From: Ruminococcus sp. | Lineage (GTDB): Bacteria; Bacillota; Clostridia; Oscillospirales; Acutalibacteraceae | Reading direction: 5' to 3' | Length of the DNA: 8,716 nucleotides | Assembly: GCA_017380355.1 (NCBI GenBank) | Contig: JAFOED010000164.1 | Location: 1 to 8,716 of the forward strand | In this document: positions 7,084-8,716 of the stretch, piece by piece | Numbering within the stretch: position 1 is the stretch's first letter | Layout: each line of letters begins with the position of its first letter | The notes under the pieces: model-generated | The model's database searches: none | What the model was told of the DNA's origin: nothing | The model's input: only the letters and a program-made list of their open reading frames with translations | Program-made: the position numbers and the translations under genes

Positions 7084-7584
7084 AAAGAGCAAAAGTACAA
7101 ACAGCTAAACGACTATATGCTTGAGAGCAAAAATCGTTCGACTACAATTAAAGCTCTTCACGATATTCTACCCGTCATTATGATGGTTTTTTATCCGCTT
7201 CAGCTTGTATTCCTTTTCATAAACGAAGGATTCAAAAGCGAAGTTTTTCTGAAATCTACTTTCGTACCGCTTGGCGTTTTCATTATTGTTACAGTTCTTC
7301 GACTGATAATTAACGCTAAACGTCCGTATGAAAAATTAGGCTACACCCCTGTTGTCAAAAAAGACACCAAGGGCAAAAGCTTCCCGAGTCGCCACACAGC
7401 ATCAGCTTTCATTATTGCGATGGCGTTTTTATACATTCAGACGAGTTTAGGCGTAATTATGCTGATACTCGCAAGTATAATCGCTTTAACAAGAGTTCTG
7501 TCTGGTGTACACTACATCCGTGATGTAATCGGCGGAGCGTTAATCAGTATTATTACAGGCATTTTGTGTTTCTTTCTTATATAA
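7081..7584 (+). CDS. PAP2-family membrane phosphatase
   Basis: This 167-residue integral membrane protein carries the three PAP2 (type 2 phosphatidic acid phosphatase) active-site motifs. C1 is RLIINAKRP (74-82), with Arg in place of the usual first Lys. C2 is PSRH (102-105). C3 is R138-x5-H144-x3-D148 (TRVLSGVHYIRD). His105 and His144 are the expected catalytic pair. Hydrophobic segments lie near 29-48, 60-78, 106-120, 122-137 and 149-167, typical of a five- or six-helix lipid phosphatase with its active site facing outside. Members hydrolyse undecaprenyl diphosphate, phosphatidate or phosphatidylglycerophosphate, and the sequence does not show which. It has its own promoter, uses a TTG start and ends before a bidirectional terminator, so it appears monocistronic. 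Confidence 0.9.
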   Translation: MKEQKYKQLNDYMLESKNRSTTIKALHDILPVIMMVFYPLQLVFLFINEGFKSEVFLKSTFVPLGVFIIVTVLRLIINAKRPYEKLGYTPVVKKDTKGKSFPSRHTASAFIIAMAFLYIQTSLGVIMLILASIIALTRVLSGVHYIRDVIGGALISIITGILCFFLI

Positions 7585-7599
7585 TACCCCCTTATAAAA

Positions 7600-7637
7600 A
7601 AAGAGAGCAGCAGTTTTAAACTGCTGCTTTTCTTTAT
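7600..7637. terminator. Bidirectional intrinsic terminator
   Basis: The hairpin AGCAGCAG ... CTGCTGCT (7606-7628), with an AT-rich inner stem, is followed on plus by TTTTCTTTATTT and on minus by TCTCTTTTTTT. It lies between the convergent PAP2 and PfkB genes and can end both transcripts. The PfkB stop codon (7634-7636) falls inside the plus-strand T-tract. Confidence 0.9.
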
Positions 7638-8527
7638 TTCATAAGGTTTTCAAGTTCAGATTCTGTCAGAAAGCCTTTTGCTGCTCCATTCTCGCCGATT
7701 TTGTAGGACGCAAAAGTACACGCGTATTTTAAACTGAGCTTTGCGTCGTTTGTCTTTGTATAATAATGCACAAACGACGAAAAAAGCGAATCTCCTGCAC
7801 CAACCGTGTTCACTACTTCCCTGGTTTTAACCGCTTCCTGTATATGGAAACTGTCGCTTTCTCTCTCATACAGTAAAGCACCCTTGCTACCCATTCCTAC
7901 TACGATAATTTCGTTATTGTAGGTGTTTTTCAGTTCTTCTACGAATTCTTTTTCACGACCTAAGATATTCTCGTTGCTTAAAAACAGAATATCCGCATTC
8001 ATCATAAAGTCGCGGTTATAATCATCATTTATATCAGCCAGCACATGAACATCACACGCTATTCTCTTCCCCATATCTTTTGCGATTTTCAAAAGGTTAC
8101 GTGAAAAGTTGATATTACACAGACACAGAGTATCACAATCTTCTGCTGCTTTCTTAAAAATATCTTCGTTATAACTTTTCTCCTGCATATCTTTTAAATC
8201 GCAGAATATTCTGCGTCGGCCACTTTTATCGTACAGCACCACTGACTGTGCAGTATAGCCACTCTTCTCCAGATATTCAGTAGAAATTTTATTATCAATC
8301 AGAACATTTCTGACAACCTGTCCAGCACTGTCTTCTCCTACCATTGACAAAAGTCGTACTTCGTCGGATAATGAATTAAACGCTAGACTTAAATTAAGAC
8401 CAACACCCGCAGGATAAGACGAAACCCCGAAGAAGTTGTAATCAATCGGGCAATACTCCACAGGAAAATCGCTGACAGAAACTGTGGTTTCCATATTAAC
8501 AAGTCCGCACACAAGAATTTTGCTCAT
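7634..8527 (-). CDS. PfkB-family carbohydrate kinase, substrate unknown
   Basis: This 297-residue cytosolic kinase has the ribokinase/PfkB fold and would transfer phosphate from ATP to a sugar or nucleoside. The C-terminal signature NTVGAGDSLFSSF (240-252) contains the anion hole and catalytic Asp246; the usual first Asp of DTxGAGD is Asn240. The N-terminal glycine motif reads YPAGVGLNLSLAF (38-50), with Ala40 where GG is common. Other family features are VGEDSAGQ (63-70), LSNEN (183-187) and VVGMGSKGALLY (209-220). The frame continues upstream to 8659, but ATG 8527 is chosen because the GTGAGG SD (8533-8538) lies 5 bases before it, homology begins there (MSKILVCG) and the promoter overlaps the extension. 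It is divergent from another PfkB kinase of the FruK type and convergent with PAP2. Family is secure; substrate is not recognisable. Confidence 0.9.
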   Translation of the reverse strand: MSKILVCGLVNMETTVSVSDFPVEYCPIDYNFFGVSSYPAGVGLNLSLAFNSLSDEVRLLSMVGEDSAGQVVRNVLIDNKISTEYLEKSGYTAQSVVLYDKSGRRRIFCDLKDMQEKSYNEDIFKKAAEDCDTLCLCNINFSRNLLKIAKDMGKRIACDVHVLADINDDYNRDFMMNADILFLSNENILGREKEFVEELKNTYNNEIIVVGMGSKGALLYERESDSFHIQEAVKTREVVNTVGAGDSLFSSFVHYYTKTNDAKLSLKYACTFASYKIGENGAAKGFLTESELENLMK

Positions 8528-8533
8528 AACAAC

Positions 8534-8579
8534 CTCACATATTTTGATAATAAAATTGTATAATAATTTAAGATGTGAG
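8534..8579. repeat. Operator-like inverted repeat between the two sugar kinases
   Basis: Perfect 7-base arms CTCACAT (8534-8540) and ATGTGAG (8573-8579) are 32 bases apart and enclose the -10 regions of both divergent promoters. The left arm overlaps the SD of the minus kinase, and the right arm overlaps its -35. The placement suits a repressor site or DNA loop, but no regulator gene is in the window. Confidence 0.4.
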
Positions 8580-8583
8580 TCAA
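8555..8583 (-). promoter_or_regulatory. Promoter of the PfkB kinase gene
   Basis: On minus, -35 TTGACT (8578-8583) and -10 TACAAT (8555-8560) are 17 bases apart, giving a predicted start near 8548 and a leader of about 20 bases. Confidence 0.7.
8559..8564 (+). promoter_or_regulatory. Likely -10 box for the FruK-like gene
   Basis: TATAAT on plus overlaps the opposing -10. Its -35 at the proper distance (CACATA, 8536-8541) is poor; a better TTGATA at 8544-8549 is only 9 bases away. The promoter may be weak or need an activator. Confidence 0.4.
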
Positions 8584-8603
8584 CATACAAATGAGGTGAC
8601 ACT

Positions 8604-8716
8604 ATGGTATACACAATAACCTTGAATCCGGCAATCGACTTCGTAATAAACACAGACAAACTGATTACAGGAGCAATAAATCGTTCGTATTCTGACGAGA
8701 TTTTCTGTGGCGGTAA
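8604..8716 (+). CDS. fruK: 1-phosphofructokinase/tagatose-6-phosphate kinase-like PfkB kinase, 3' end cut by window
   Basis: Only the first 37 codons are present, but MVYTITLNPAIDFVI and the following NRSYSDEIFCGG are the characteristic start of FruK/LacC hexose-phosphate kinases (typically M-I-Y-T-V-T-L-N-P-A-x-D, then NR and GGKG at about residue 37). These cytosolic enzymes phosphorylate fructose 1-phosphate or tagatose 6-phosphate using ATP. The start is fixed by GAGGTG at 8593-8598, five bases before the ATG. FruK genes are usually followed by a fructose PTS permease and accompanied by a DeoR-type regulator; neither can be seen here. FruK is favoured over LacC from general frequency only. 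Confidence 0.8.
   Translation, partial: MVYTITLNPAIDFVINTDKLITGAINRSYSDEIFCGG

Noticed and set aside
8528..8659. Upstream extension of the PfkB kinase by 44 codons
   Set aside because: It would run over its own promoter and the start of the FruK-like gene; the SD and homology place the start at 8527.

Overview
The window looks like chromosomal DNA from a low-to-moderate GC, endospore-forming Firmicute of the class Clostridia. The evidence is three sporulation-associated genes (yqfC, yqfD and a ylbJ homologue), extended Shine-Dalgarno sequences of the AGGTGAT type, consensus-like sigma-A promoters, and the families FakA and YmdB. Genus cannot be fixed from the sequence; an Oscillospirales or related gut clostridial lineage is a guess. 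No rRNA, tRNA, CRISPR array, insertion sequence, phage gene or known defence module is visible.

Layout. Positions 1-1533 (minus) hold nearly all of a FakA-type fatty acid kinase subunit, cut by the left edge and driven by a strong promoter at 1624-1652. Next, also on minus, come the YmdB metallophosphoesterase (1723-2496), yqfD (2560-3774) and yqfC (3782-4039); yqfC and yqfD are tightly coupled. Divergent to them on plus are the ylbJ homologue (4103-5155) and a glutamine-dependent asparagine synthetase (5160-6998), four bases apart. A small PAP2 membrane phosphatase with a TTG start (7081-7584) has its own promoter and ends at a bidirectional terminator. That terminator is shared with a convergent PfkB-family sugar kinase (7634-8527, minus). 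The kinase is divergent from the first 37 codons of a second PfkB kinase of the FruK/LacC type (8604 to the right edge).

How the genes fit together. The centre is a sporulation-flavoured locus: yqfC-yqfD and ylbJ diverge from one 63-base gap, and the asparagine synthetase is placed to be co-translated with ylbJ. In Bacillus subtilis yqfC, yqfD and ylbJ belong to the mother-cell sigma-E programme, and one of its asparagine synthetases (AsnO) is needed for sporulation, so a shared role is plausible but inferred. The left end is membrane lipid and signalling housekeeping (FakA, YmdB). The right end is the start of a sugar-phosphate kinase locus with face-to-face promoters and an inverted repeat that looks like an operator.

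I do not see a clearly undescribed system. The items most worth a second look are the ylbJ-asnB coupling, the divergent yqfC/ylbJ control region, a terminator-like hairpin antisense inside ylbJ, the stacked dyads before the fakA promoter, and the operator-like repeat between the two sugar kinases.
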